A model generated the notes under the pieces. The model had not been told where the DNA came from. It did no database searches and saw only the letters and a program-made list of their open reading frames with translations. A stretch of 64,000 nucleotides of DNA from CAZOEL01 sp964578835 (GTDB lineage Bacteria > Desulfobacterota > Syntrophobacteria > Syntrophobacterales > Syntrophobacteraceae), in assembly GCA_964578835.1 (NCBI GenBank), contig CAZOEL010000009.1, forward strand, positions 1 to 64,000, read 5' to 3'. The translations under genes and the position numbers were made by a program. This document shows, one piece after another, positions 35,613-44,127 of this stretch. Numbering within the stretch: position 1 is the stretch's first letter; each line of letters begins with the position of its first letter.

Positions 35613-36021
35613 TCCGACTTCCTCCTTGAAGAATTGCCTCCGAGTCAGAGGAGGGATTGCCCTTCTTGTATGCCCGCAAAGGATGGACGCCTCAGGTGCT
35701 GTCTTTGTAACCGTTCCAAATCCTTGCTTTCACCGGATGGTTTTTCTGTTTGCGCACTGAAAATTTCTGTCGTTTCAAAAACTTCACGCCATGCACGCTT
35801 CATAATAGCAGGCGCGCTCTTTCTCGAGAAGGATTTCTTACGATTCCATTTCGATCATTTTCTTCTAACTCAGATATCGACTCGAGGGGGTATTTGGCTT
35901 AATGTCTGGATACTCCAGGAATAAAACGACTTGCCGGGTAAATCTCTCTATTCTCTTTATCGCTGCCGATGCATCAAAAAGCCTTCCTTTATCCTCCGGA
36001 AAATTCAAAGTTGACGGTCAA
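35613..36021. other. Gap without a gene
   Basis: About 410 bp upstream of the membrane-protein gene. Open frames on the plus strand (35634-35924, 35902-36348) have no ribosome binding site or recognisable content. Nothing else seen. Confidence 0.35.
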
Positions 36022-36176
36022 CTAGTACTGCTAGGCGGAAGTTTAGGCGCAGTTTCGGTGGGCAACGCTTCGCTTTTGCCCACCCTACGCTCTTCCAACC
36101 TCATTGGAGCCGTAGGGTGGGCGCGGATTTTCGCGCCCACCTTAACTGGCTGCGCATTTCCGCCAAGCAGTACTAG
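36022..36176. repeat. MITE-like element with 19-bp inverted ends
   Basis: CTAGTACTGCTAGGCGGAA (36022-36040) matches TTCCGCCAAGCAGTACTAG (36158-36176) in inverted orientation with one mismatch; pairing continues inward with GCGCAG. The interior has further hairpins, including GCCCACCCTACG near 36078 and CGTAGGGTGGGC near 36111, and GCGCGGA/TCGCGCC. The whole could fold into a branched structure. No gene inside. Confidence 0.6.
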
Positions 36177-36266
36177 CGCAAAACCTGGATTTCGAATTGA
36201 AGATTGCCGGAATGAGTGGGAAGGGACTTTTCAGACAGTTTCCCAGGCAACCCTGCTGCTGATCCC

Positions 36267-38453
36267 TTACATTTTTTTGAGGGTCCAAACGCCCTCGCTC
36301 CATGGAACCCCTGGAGTGAAAAGCAAGCTCCGGCAGCGCTTTGCATAGATCTTTGCAACTGGATCGTTAGAGATCTTCTCGAATAGCGCTAGTGCTTCGG
36401 CCCAATCGCGCGCGTAGTACAATTTGAGGGCTGAATCGAAGATCTCGAGATCCCTGGGAGTCTCTGTTCTCGAAAAATCGATCAATTCATATACCCGAAC
36501 CGGAGTCTTCCTTCCAACCACCTGAATCAGACCGATCTCACGACCTAAAAACTCGCCCTCCGTCCGAGACCAGGTAGCCTCTGAAACCATAGTGAAGGTT
36601 TTGAACACCTTGTTGGCGCCTTCCAGCCTGGAGGCGAGGTTTGCCGCATCTCCGAGGATCGTATAGTTGAACCGCGTCTTCGATCCCATATTTCCCACCA
36701 CAACTTGCCCCGTGTGGATGCCTATTCGGGCAAGCAGCAGGGTTCCCGTTCTTGTGAGGAGCTCCTCGCGACGCTCCTCGAGCTTTCTCTGACAGCGGAC
36801 TGCCGCCCTACACGCCCTTTTGGCATGATCCGGCTGATCGAGGGGAGCGTTCCAGAAGGCGATAATGGCGTCTCCTTCGTATTTGTCCAAAGTGCCGCCT
36901 TCTTCCAGGATGATTTCGGTCATATCGGAGAGGTAGTCGTTTAAGAGGCTCGTCAGGGCAGGTGGATCGAGCTGTTCGGAAAAGGATGAAAACCCTTGAA
37001 GGTCTGAAAAGAGCATAGTCAGCTCCCGGTGCTCTCCTCCAAGCTCCAGCTTCGAAGGATCCTCCAGGATTTTTTCTATGACTTCAGGACTGAGGTAGTA
37101 TTTGAAGGCTTGCTTTATGAATGATTTCCGCCTTCCTTCATTGGCGTAGTTTAGAAGAACGCCTCCGGTAAGAGCAATGGCTGTTGCCGCCTCATGAACG
37201 AGGATGGGCCACCAGTAGCCCAAAGGATAGGCGAAGAAACCGATGAAGCCGGGGAGAGGGAGTAAGATCCCGACTAACACTGCGCTCTGCCATGCCTTTG
37301 TCGTAAAGACGACCAGAGTACTGCTCATTAGAGCCAAGGCCAGAATAGTCATGATGGAAAACCACTTGGGAGGATCCCTCAAGAAATCGTCGGAGATGAA
37401 GTTATCGAGCATCGTCGCATGGAGCTCGACGCCAGGGGCTATCTTGTTCAAGGGAGTCGGCCTCAGGTCGGAAAGACCCGAGGCGCTTGCCCCGAGGAAT
37501 ACGTAGCAGTCCTTCAAGACGCTTGGGTCATCAATGACAGGCTTCTTTCCCTCTCTCAGGCGAAGCTCGGATTGAATGACTTCCCCAGCTCCGAACGTCT
37601 GGTAGGCGTTTGGACCACGAAAACGCAGAATGACTTTACCGGATGCATCCAAGGAGATGGCCCTTCCTGCAGCTTCGAGGCGATCATCGTCTATCTCCAG
37701 CTCATGCAATGAAATGTCGGCATAAGAGTTTGCATCGGAGTAAGAGCCTATGCGGCGGATTTCTTCTCCGGCGAGGAAAGCGGCCATGCCCAAGGAGGCG
37801 ATCACATGGCCGTCAAAGATTTTGAAGAGGTGAGCGCGGCGGAATATCCCATCCATCTCGGGGTCTTGCGCTACGCCGGCCAGGATAGCCGAACCGGTGG
37901 AGATCTCCGGGATCGGAAACTTCGCCCTGGGCAGGACCACCCTTTTGCGCGCTTGAGGAGCGAGCCCCGCAAGCCAATCATTCAGTTGATCGATCTTTAG
38001 TGGGAAGCGCACGGGAATATGAGGGGGCCACCTTTTCGCCTCGCCTGCTATCCTCGAGAGCAATAGTGGAGCCACAAAGACAGGGGCGCGGTCGATTGCT
38101 TGACCGAGCGCCCTGTCGTCATCCACGCCGTAAATGGAGGGCTCGGTGAAGAACATATCGAAAACGACAGCCTTTGCCCCTCCTCTAAGGCAATAATCGA
38201 TTATCGGCGCATATACTTCCCGCGGCCAGGGCCACGTCCAACCATTTTCCTTTTCTCCCCAATCGAGACTCCTCTGATCGAGCAGGATCAGTTTTATCTT
38301 TGGACTTGCTGCGCCCGGTTCGGCAAAATAATCGACTCGCCAGCGCCATGCCGCAAATTCCCATAGCTTCAAAAAGCCCGAGGTCCAGAGAATAAGCGCA
38401 ACAATTGCAGCGCCTGCTCCAACAATGGCGGCCTGCCCCAGTCTTTTGCCCAT
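36267..38453 (-). CDS. CHASE2-domain adenylate/guanylate cyclase
   Basis: The 728-residue protein has an N-terminal TM segment, an extracytoplasmic CHASE2 sensor (about 30-340, with WGEKENGWTWPWPREVYAP), three closely spaced TM segments (about 365-435) and a class III cyclase domain (about 475-660). Metal-binding Asp residues are in LFSDLQGF and KYEGDAIIAFW; the transition-state motif LGDAANLASRLEG is intact. It should make cAMP (or cGMP) from the cytoplasmic side in response to an external cue. It is third in the SH3-M48-cyclase operon, starting 15 bp after the M48 stop, with AAAGGAT as ribosome binding site. Confidence 0.93.
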   Translation of the reverse strand: MGKRLGQAAIVGAGAAIVALILWTSGFLKLWEFAAWRWRVDYFAEPGAASPKIKLILLDQRSLDWGEKENGWTWPWPREVYAPIIDYCLRGGAKAVVFDMFFTEPSIYGVDDDRALGQAIDRAPVFVAPLLLSRIAGEAKRWPPHIPVRFPLKIDQLNDWLAGLAPQARKRVVLPRAKFPIPEISTGSAILAGVAQDPEMDGIFRRAHLFKIFDGHVIASLGMAAFLAGEEIRRIGSYSDANSYADISLHELEIDDDRLEAAGRAISLDASGKVILRFRGPNAYQTFGAGEVIQSELRLREGKKPVIDDPSVLKDCYVFLGASASGLSDLRPTPLNKIAPGVELHATMLDNFISDDFLRDPPKWFSIMTILALALMSSTLVVFTTKAWQSAVLVGILLPLPGFIGFFAYPLGYWWPILVHEAATAIALTGGVLLNYANEGRRKSFIKQAFKYYLSPEVIEKILEDPSKLELGGEHRELTMLFSDLQGFSSFSEQLDPPALTSLLNDYLSDMTEIILEEGGTLDKYEGDAIIAFWNAPLDQPDHAKRACRAAVRCQRKLEERREELLTRTGTLLLARIGIHTGQVVVGNMGSKTRFNYTILGDAANLASRLEGANKVFKTFTMVSEATWSRTEGEFLGREIGLIQVVGRKTPVRVYELIDFSRTETPRDLEIFDSALKLYYARDWAEALALFEKISNDPVAKIYAKRCRSLLFTPGVPWSEGVWTLKKM

Positions 38454-38468
38454 ATCCTTTAATCCAAG

Positions 38469-39401
38469 TCAGACTCCGGCAATGAATCTCTTGAACCGTT
38501 TCTCTCGTTCCCCTTGAATATGAATCGATGAAGAGACGCCGAGCTCACCTTCCAGATAGCGTATCCGTTCAATGATCTTCGGATGGGACTTCGTAAAGCC
38601 GGGGCCGCTTTTCTCTACCGATCCCGGCATTCCTTGCAACACACTGACCAGAGCTCCCGGGTCATAGCCCACTCGCCTCATGATCGTGACGGCGCTCTCA
38701 TCCGCCTGCCGCTCCTGCTCTCTCGAGTAGCCGTTTTTTATTACAGTAGAGGCGATATCGCCAACCGAACCTTCGAAGGCTTCAACCACCGGCGCCAGCA
38801 TGCCGCCGCTCAGAATCTTTGCGCCTTCGGAGGCGAGAATCCCGGCGGCTGATGTCAATCTGCTTTGTTGAATCGCCTTGAGACCGTTTTGATGCTCGAT
38901 GTGTCCGATCTCGTGAGCCAAAACCGCCGCCAGTTCGTCTTCGCTCCCGCACTGGCGCAGCATTCCACGGGTGACCATGACAAGACCGCCCGGCGCAGCA
39001 AAGGCGTTGATCTCTTCAGAGTCAACGATAAGAAAATGGTACCCGTGGAAAGTTTCAGGCCTATCGGATGCCTTTGCAAGAGTTTGTCCCAGAAGGTTGA
39101 TATAGCGGTTCGCTCTCTCATCGGCGTAGGGAGGATAATTTCTGAGCACCGTTGCCGCTACGGCGCGGCCAATGTAGTATTCCTGCTCGGGCGTGATCTC
39201 TTCCAAGGTCTTTCCTAGTGCCTTGGCGGGCCGCGTGACGGACTCCGGGTTGCGTAGGGCGTATAGCCCGGCGGATACTGAAGCTGCACTGCCAATACCC
39301 GCAACGGGAATAACGGCGCAACCCTTTACGAAGATCAACATGGCTAGAACGGGGAGGAGGCAGAAAGGATCATACTTTCGGATGGATAATCTGAGTCTCA
39401 C
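38469..39401 (-). CDS. M48-family metalloprotease, probable lipoprotein
   Basis: A zinc metallopeptidase of the M48/BepA type: HEIGH in VLAHEIGHIEHQNG, followed by the helix with EQERQADESAV, whose Glu is the third ligand. I start it at GTG 39401, which overlaps the SH3 gene stop (GTGA) and has GGGAGGCG upstream; the frame extends to 39488 inside the SH3 gene. The N-terminus has a hydrophobic stretch ending FVKGCAV, a possible lipobox with an atypical Lys. The 310-residue protein probably acts in the periplasm. Confidence 0.9.
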   Translation of the reverse strand: MRLRLSIRKYDPFCLLPVLAMLIFVKGCAVIPVAGIGSAASVSAGLYALRNPESVTRPAKALGKTLEEITPEQEYYIGRAVAATVLRNYPPYADERANRYINLLGQTLAKASDRPETFHGYHFLIVDSEEINAFAAPGGLVMVTRGMLRQCGSEDELAAVLAHEIGHIEHQNGLKAIQQSRLTSAAGILASEGAKILSGGMLAPVVEAFEGSVGDIASTVIKNGYSREQERQADESAVTIMRRVGYDPGALVSVLQGMPGSVEKSGPGFTKSHPKIIERIRYLEGELGVSSSIHIQGEREKRFKRFIAGV

Positions 39402-39895
39402 TTTGCGCCTCCCAACTTCGGATCGAGGCTTCCTTCCCGTAAAAAAGCGACCATCTCCCGAGGAGATATCTCGATCTGCTCCATCCATTCCACCCAGGTG
39501 TAATCGAGGTCGCTGTTCTCCGACTTGAACTCCTCCTCCACGTGTGCGTTAAAGCCTCTGCCCGCAAGCGAAATCTCATCTCCCGCAGCCACCGGTTTTG
39601 CCTCCGTCGCTCCAGAGCTGAACACAACCCGCTTGCTGGTTAGAGCAGACTGGTGAATCCATCCTCTCCTTTCTTCCGAGGCGCTGACTTCCAACCAGCT
39701 CCCCTGTTGCTGAAGCACCTGGACCTGTTCCCCGTAAGTTACCGAGGATAGCGGTTTGTCAAGGAATGAAGGAGATTTCCTAAGATCGGCGTTTCTTACC
39801 TGAACGCTCATCGATCCCGAAGCGGACCAAGCCGTGGTAGCGACAAACAGAGCCGTAATCATGAAAAGGAATATGGATATTTTTCTCATAGCCAC
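39398..39895 (-). CDS. Secreted SH3-domain protein
   Basis: The 165-residue protein has a signal peptide (about residues 1-25, ending TAWSA) and a bacterial SH3 (SH3b) domain: VRNADLRKSPSFL, VTYGEQVQVLQQQGSWLEVS, RRGWIHQSALTSKRV (about 33-91). The C-terminal part is acidic with no known fold. It is first in an operon with the M48 protease and the CHASE2 cyclase. Confidence 0.9.
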   Translation of the reverse strand: MAMRKISIFLFMITALFVATTAWSASGSMSVQVRNADLRKSPSFLDKPLSSVTYGEQVQVLQQQGSWLEVSASEERRGWIHQSALTSKRVVFSSGATEAKPVAAGDEISLAGRGFNAHVEEEFKSENSDLDYTWVEWMEQIEISPREMVAFLREGSLDPKLGGAK

Positions 39896-40199
39896 TCCTT
39901 CAAGTCCAAAGATGATCTGGGGTCACAATAAAAGCTCCTATCTTTCATTCTCTAACATTGTTAATTCTCAGAAAGACAATGGTCAATCCACGGGAAAGGA
40001 GCACAGGTCTCGGACAGGATGCGTAGACAGGCGATGGTGGTTATATACTCTGCACTTGCTGCGGAAGATTTTGAGCCATGTCGCACCAGCCTGATGGCCG
40101 GAAGCTTCAGGTTATACGCCCGGGGCAGCTGCCGTTTTTATTAAAGCCTGTTGAAAGAAATTCGTATCAGGACTGCAGAAAGTTCATTGAGGAAGACGT
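39896..40199. other. Divergent spacer between SH3 operon and RAYT
   Basis: About 300 bp without a gene. It must hold the minus-strand promoter of the SH3-M48-cyclase operon; a TTGTCT...TTAGAG pair near 39955-39985 on that strand is a weak candidate. Confidence 0.35.
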
Positions 40200-40844
40200 A
40201 TGAAATACGATCCTGAGAAACATCACCGTGGCTCCATCCGTCTGAAGGGGTACGATTATTCCAAGGTGGGCGCGTATTTTGTCACCATCTGTGTTTACAA
40301 TCGTGAACGCCTGTTGGGCAGTGTGATCGGCGGAGAAATGGAAACGAATGAGGCAGGGCATTTGGCTGCGGAATGTTGGGAATGGTTAGCGGAACATTAC
40401 ACATATGTGGAACTGGATGAGTGGATTATCATGCCGAATCATTTGCATGGCATTGTCTTGATTCGTGCAAATAACGATAGAAGCAGTTTACCCAATGACG
40501 GCAGGGGCGGTTTACCCAATGACGGTAGGGGCGGTTTACCCAATGATGGTAGGGGCGGTTCGCGAACCGCCCCTACAGCAAAGGCCAAACCGCTGGGACG
40601 CATCATCGGGGCCTTTAAAACCGTTTCCTCAAAATACATCAACAAATGTCGTGGTACGCCAGGGGAATCGATTTGGCAGCGGAATTATTACGAGCACATT
40701 GTTCGCAATGAGTCCGAATTAAACCGTATTAGGGAATACATCGCCGGTAATCCCCGGCAATGGGAATGGGACCGAGAAAATCCGACAAATGTAGGGGCGG
40801 TTCGCGAACCGCCCCTACCAAATGATCTACGATGGCGCATCTGA
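40200..40844 (+). CDS. REP-associated tyrosine transposase (RAYT) with REP sequence in its own frame
   Basis: The 214-residue protein is a Y1/HUH transposase of the TnpA-REP type. HUH is H81-L-H83 in MPNHLHGIV; the catalytic Tyr is Y164 in WQRNYYEHIVRN. YIAGNPRQWEWD is the usual end. The loop between HUH and Tyr (residues about 97-127) is an insertion: three LPNDGRGG units from a 24-bp tandem repeat, then a complete REP palindrome read as GRGGSRTAPT. A second REP encodes the C-terminus (VGAVREPPL). Such proteins cut and join REP hairpins. The gene leads straight into the REP array. Confidence 0.92.
   Translation: MKYDPEKHHRGSIRLKGYDYSKVGAYFVTICVYNRERLLGSVIGGEMETNEAGHLAAECWEWLAEHYTYVELDEWIIMPNHLHGIVLIRANNDRSSLPNDGRGGLPNDGRGGLPNDGRGGSRTAPTAKAKPLGRIIGAFKTVSSKYINKCRGTPGESIWQRNYYEHIVRNESELNRIREYIAGNPRQWEWDRENPTNVGAVREPPLPNDLRWRI
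40482..40576. repeat. 24-bp tandem repeats plus REP inside the RAYT gene
   Basis: Three copies of a 24-bp unit (CCCAATGACGG + TAGGGGCGGTTTA) end in a full 28-bp REP palindrome (40549-40576). Each unit contains one REP half-arm (GTAGGGGCGGTT-like), so the array looks built from partial REP copies. All lengths keep the reading frame. Confidence 0.85.
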
Positions 40845-41166
40845 ATGAATCCGATGTCGTATCTGCCGTCCTCTCGTAGGGGCGGTTCGCGAACCGCCCC
40901 TACCAAATGATCAACGATGGCGCATCTAACTGAATCCGATGTCGTATCTGTCGTCTTGTCGTAGGGGCGGTTCGCGAACCGCCCCTACCAAATGATCAAC
41001 GATGGCGCATCTANNNNNNNNNNNNNNNNNNNNNNNNNNNNNNNNNNNNNNNNNNNNNNNNNNNNNNNNNNNNNNNNNNNNNNNNNNNNNNNNNNNNNNN
41101 NNNNNNNNNNNNNCCGATGTCGTATCTGCCGTTCTCTCGTGGGGGCGGTTCGCGAACCGCCCCTAC
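40791..41166. repeat. REP array, 85-bp period, interrupted by assembly gap
   Basis: The 28-bp palindrome GTAGGGGCGGTTCG + its reverse complement occurs at 40791-40818, 40876-40903 and 40961-40988, exactly 85 bp apart, and at 41139-41166 with one change. The 57-bp spacers are nearly identical to each other, and each repeats the 3' end of the RAYT gene including its stop region (GATGGCGCATCT). This is therefore a tandem duplication with REPs, not a CRISPR. The number of units in the gap is unknown. Confidence 0.92.
41014..41113. other. Assembly gap (100 Ns)
   Basis: Exactly 100 unknown bases, a standard scaffold placeholder, fall inside the REP array. The repeats are the probable reason for the gap, and its true size is unknown. 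Confidence 0.98.
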
Positions 41167-41202
41167 CATGTTTCGATATCCACTTTCTGGAGATGAATTC
41201 CG

Positions 41203-43428
41203 ATGGCGCAGTTCGAACATCTTTTCTCTAACGCTTCCAGGATGGGCCTGGGCAAAATGGGAGGCGCCCTCATGACTGGCATGATTGTCAGTTTTCTCCT
41301 GATCATAATGTCCATCTCGTACCCTTCAATGATATTTGGCGGAAGGCTGGAAGAGTATTCCGGCATGGGCATACAAATGGCGCTTTTTAGTGCGATGATC
41401 TTTTGTTTCCTGCTCTCACTCATCAGCACGTGTCCGGGAGTTGTGGGCATTGCTCAGGGGGAGACCGCAGCAGTGATTGGGCTGGCGACAGCTTCCATAG
41501 CCGAGATCTGCATGGAGTCGGGCAATAGCCATCAGGCGCTGCCGACCGTGATGGCTGTAATCGCACTCTCGGCTTTCCTGGTCGGCCTGCTCTTTACATC
41601 CCTTGGCGCTCTTCGACTTGCCAACCTCATCCGGTTCGTCCCCCTTCCGGTCATGGGCGGATTTTTGGCGGGCGTGGGCTGGCTGCTTTCCAGCGGCGCC
41701 ATCAAGTCAATGACCGGTTTGCAGCCGACGCAGCATAACTTGGCCGCTCTCCTGGGGCTCCCCATGATCTTGAAATGGCTCCCCGGCCTCGTCTCGGCGC
41801 TCATGTTGCTGATGCTTCAACGCCACAGGCAAAGCGTCTTCAATCTCTTTATCGCAGTAATAGCCACCGTGTCGCTTTTCTGGCTTACCGTCTGGCTTGC
41901 GGGGGTCTCTTCCACTTCTCTCAGGGCGGATGGTTGGCTTATGGCCACGGGGACAAGGGAAAGCGAGTGGGCGCCCTTCGATTTCGTCAGGCTCGTCACA
42001 GAGGTGGACTGGAGCGCGGTGTTCTCCCAGATTCCACAGCTTGGCGCCCTCCTCGTCATCTCCTCGATCTCACTTCTCATGGCTACGAGCAGCCTCGAAT
42101 TGCTTTCGGGAAAGGATATGGATCTCAACCGCGAGCTCATTGCGGCCGGGTTGGGCAATTTCATCTGCGCAGCCGTGGGATCGCTCCCCGGATATCACTC
42201 CCTTGGCGCATCGACTCTATCGCAGAAGATGGGAGCTCCGGTCAGGATGGTCGGTCTTGTGAGCGGCGTTCTGTGCGCCATCGCCTACGCTATGGGAGTC
42301 TCATTCCTTTCCTTACTTCCCAAGATGCTGGTTGGAACCGTGGTTCTCTACATAGCCATGAGCCTGCTCGTCGAGTGGCTCTATGACGCATGGGCCAAGC
42401 TCCCCTTGAGCGATTATTCAATCCTCCTGCTGGTTTTTGGATCTGTGTGCTTTGTGGGAATCATCAACGGAGTCGCAATCGGCCTGGTTGCCAGCGTTCT
42501 CTTGTTCGCCTATGAATACGGCAGGATCGGCATCACACGGCAGGTGGGATCGTCCGAGAGCATCAGAAGCAACGTGGTGCGCCCCGAACCCATGAATGCC
42601 GTCTTGCGGGAATTCGGCAGGGAGAGCCATATCGTGAAGCTCCAGGGCTTTATTTTCTTTGGCGCCTCCAACAGCCTTCTCAATCAAATCAGATCCCGGA
42701 TGCTCCACTCCGGGAGCGCGCCCTTGCGCTGTGTGGTCTTTGATTTTAAACATGTCTTCGGTATCGATTCCTCGGCCGCCCTCAGTTTTCTCAAGCTTCG
42801 CCGGTATGCGGAGAATTTAAGCTTTACCATAGCTCTGTCGCACCTGTCGCCTCAGATCGACAGCGCCTTGAGGGTTGCGGGCGTTTACGAGGGTTCGCCT
42901 TCGCTCGTCTCGAAGTTCGATGATCTGGATCATGCCCTGGAATACTGTGAGAAGATCATCATCTCGGCGCATTCTCCTCCTATGGATGAAGAAATCTATC
43001 CCGTGAGAGAGCAATTGAGGCGCGCCTTTGCAGACAGCCGGCACGCTCAGACGTTCGAGAAATATCTGGAGCCCGTCTTGCTTGCGCGAGGCGAATTCCT
43101 GATTCGCCAGCGCGATGGCTCGGATGATCTCTTCTTCATAGAGCGCGGCCGGGTGGCGGTCATTCTTGAGAAGCCCGATGGATCCCTGCTTCGGGTGAAC
43201 GCCATGGGACCTGGAACGGTTGTCGGTGAAATTGCTTTTTTACTCGGATCGCCAAGGTCCGCCAACGTAGTCGTGGAAGCGGACATCGTCGCCCGTAAGT
43301 TGACAAGAAAATCTTTGGTTACTATCAGAAAACATGATCCGGAGCTTGCCGTCGCCTTTCACGAATTCCTGGCGCGAATGCTCTCCGAGAGGCTTGTCGA
43401 CGCCAACCGGCTGATTCAGACCGATTGA
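41203..43428 (+). CDS. SulP-family anion transporter with STAS and cyclic-nucleotide-binding domains
   Basis: The 741-residue protein has a SulP transmembrane core (about 20-450; hydrophobic helices, GVVGIAQGETAAVIG, SLPGYHSLGASTLS). A STAS domain follows (about 470-590; HIVKLQGFIFFGASNSLL, FDFKHVFGIDSSAALS). A C-terminal cNMP-binding domain (about 620-735) carries an intact phosphate cassette GEIAFLLGSPRSAN. SulP proteins carry sulfate, bicarbonate or dicarboxylates; the substrate is not readable. Gating or activity control by cAMP/cGMP is a sensible inference. The start lies 36 bp after the last REP. Confidence 0.92.
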   Translation: MAQFEHLFSNASRMGLGKMGGALMTGMIVSFLLIIMSISYPSMIFGGRLEEYSGMGIQMALFSAMIFCFLLSLISTCPGVVGIAQGETAAVIGLATASIAEICMESGNSHQALPTVMAVIALSAFLVGLLFTSLGALRLANLIRFVPLPVMGGFLAGVGWLLSSGAIKSMTGLQPTQHNLAALLGLPMILKWLPGLVSALMLLMLQRHRQSVFNLFIAVIATVSLFWLTVWLAGVSSTSLRADGWLMATGTRESEWAPFDFVRLVTEVDWSAVFSQIPQLGALLVISSISLLMATSSLELLSGKDMDLNRELIAAGLGNFICAAVGSLPGYHSLGASTLSQKMGAPVRMVGLVSGVLCAIAYAMGVSFLSLLPKMLVGTVVLYIAMSLLVEWLYDAWAKLPLSDYSILLLVFGSVCFVGIINGVAIGLVASVLLFAYEYGRIGITRQVGSSESIRSNVVRPEPMNAVLREFGRESHIVKLQGFIFFGASNSLLNQIRSRMLHSGSAPLRCVVFDFKHVFGIDSSAALSFLKLRRYAENLSFTIALSHLSPQIDSALRVAGVYEGSPSLVSKFDDLDHALEYCEKIIISAHSPPMDEEIYPVREQLRRAFADSRHAQTFEKYLEPVLLARGEFLIRQRDGSDDLFFIERGRVAVILEKPDGSLLRVNAMGPGTVVGEIAFLLGSPRSANVVVEADIVARKLTRKSLVTIRKHDPELAVAFHEFLARMLSERLVDANRLIQTD

Positions 43429-43494
43429 GCCGTGCTTTGCTGGATAAGCACCCGAAAGCGCCGCAAAAACCGCTGGCAATGAGGCTTATAGAAG

Positions 43495-44127
43495 ATGCGC
43501 AGGATAATTGACCTTTCTCTTCCGATTTTCGACGGCATGCCCCACTATCCCACAGATCCTCCCACTGTCTTCCGGGAAGCAAAGAACATAGAAAACGACC
43601 GGACCAGAGTTACGGAAGTGAAGTTTGGAAGCCACACGGGAACGCATCTGGATGTTCCTTCCCATGTATTTCCGGGCGGAAAAAGCCTGGAGGAGATGGA
43701 GCTCTCGAGGTTTTTCGGCTCTGCGGTAAAACTAAGCCTTGACCGACTTGACGAATACGATTTCGCTTCCTTCGAATTCGAGGGGATACTCCTCGAGACC
43801 GGATGGGAACGACTGTACGGTGAGCCACACAGATACCACGGCCGCTCACGGCCTTCTATCCCCCTGTTTTTTGTGGAGAAGCTGCTGAATAGAGGACTCA
43901 GGTTTTTCGGATGTGACCTGCCGAGCGTCGATGAGAGCGGGGCTACAGAGAAAGTCGTCCATGGCAAGCTTCTCGCCGCAGACGTGGTTATCTATGAGAA
44001 TCTCACCAATCTGGCCGGCCTGCCCGAGGCGGAGCCCTTTACCTTTATAGGGTTTCCGCTCAATTTCCAGGGGATAGACGGCTCCCCTGTAAGAGCAGTG
44101 GCAATACTGGAGGGAGGAATATTTTGA
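43495..44127 (+). CDS. Cyclase-family metal hydrolase (kynurenine-formamidase-like)
   Basis: The 210-residue protein has the HxGTHxDxPxH metal motif in SHTGTHLDVPSHVFPGG (about 46-62), and the DLSLPIFDGMPHYPTDP start typical of the family. Members hydrolyse N-formylkynurenine, isatin or related cyclic amides. No kynurenine pathway gene is near, so the substrate is open. It overlaps the next gene (TTGA). Confidence 0.9.
   Translation: MRRIIDLSLPIFDGMPHYPTDPPTVFREAKNIENDRTRVTEVKFGSHTGTHLDVPSHVFPGGKSLEEMELSRFFGSAVKLSLDRLDEYDFASFEFEGILLETGWERLYGEPHRYHGRSRPSIPLFFVEKLLNRGLRFFGCDLPSVDESGATEKVVHGKLLAADVVIYENLTNLAGLPEAEPFTFIGFPLNFQGIDGSPVRAVAILEGGIF

Noticed and set aside
40791..41166. CRISPR array
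   Set aside because: The repeats are perfect 28-bp palindromes and the spacers are nearly identical to each other and copy the RAYT 3' end; no cas gene is near. It is a REP tandem array.
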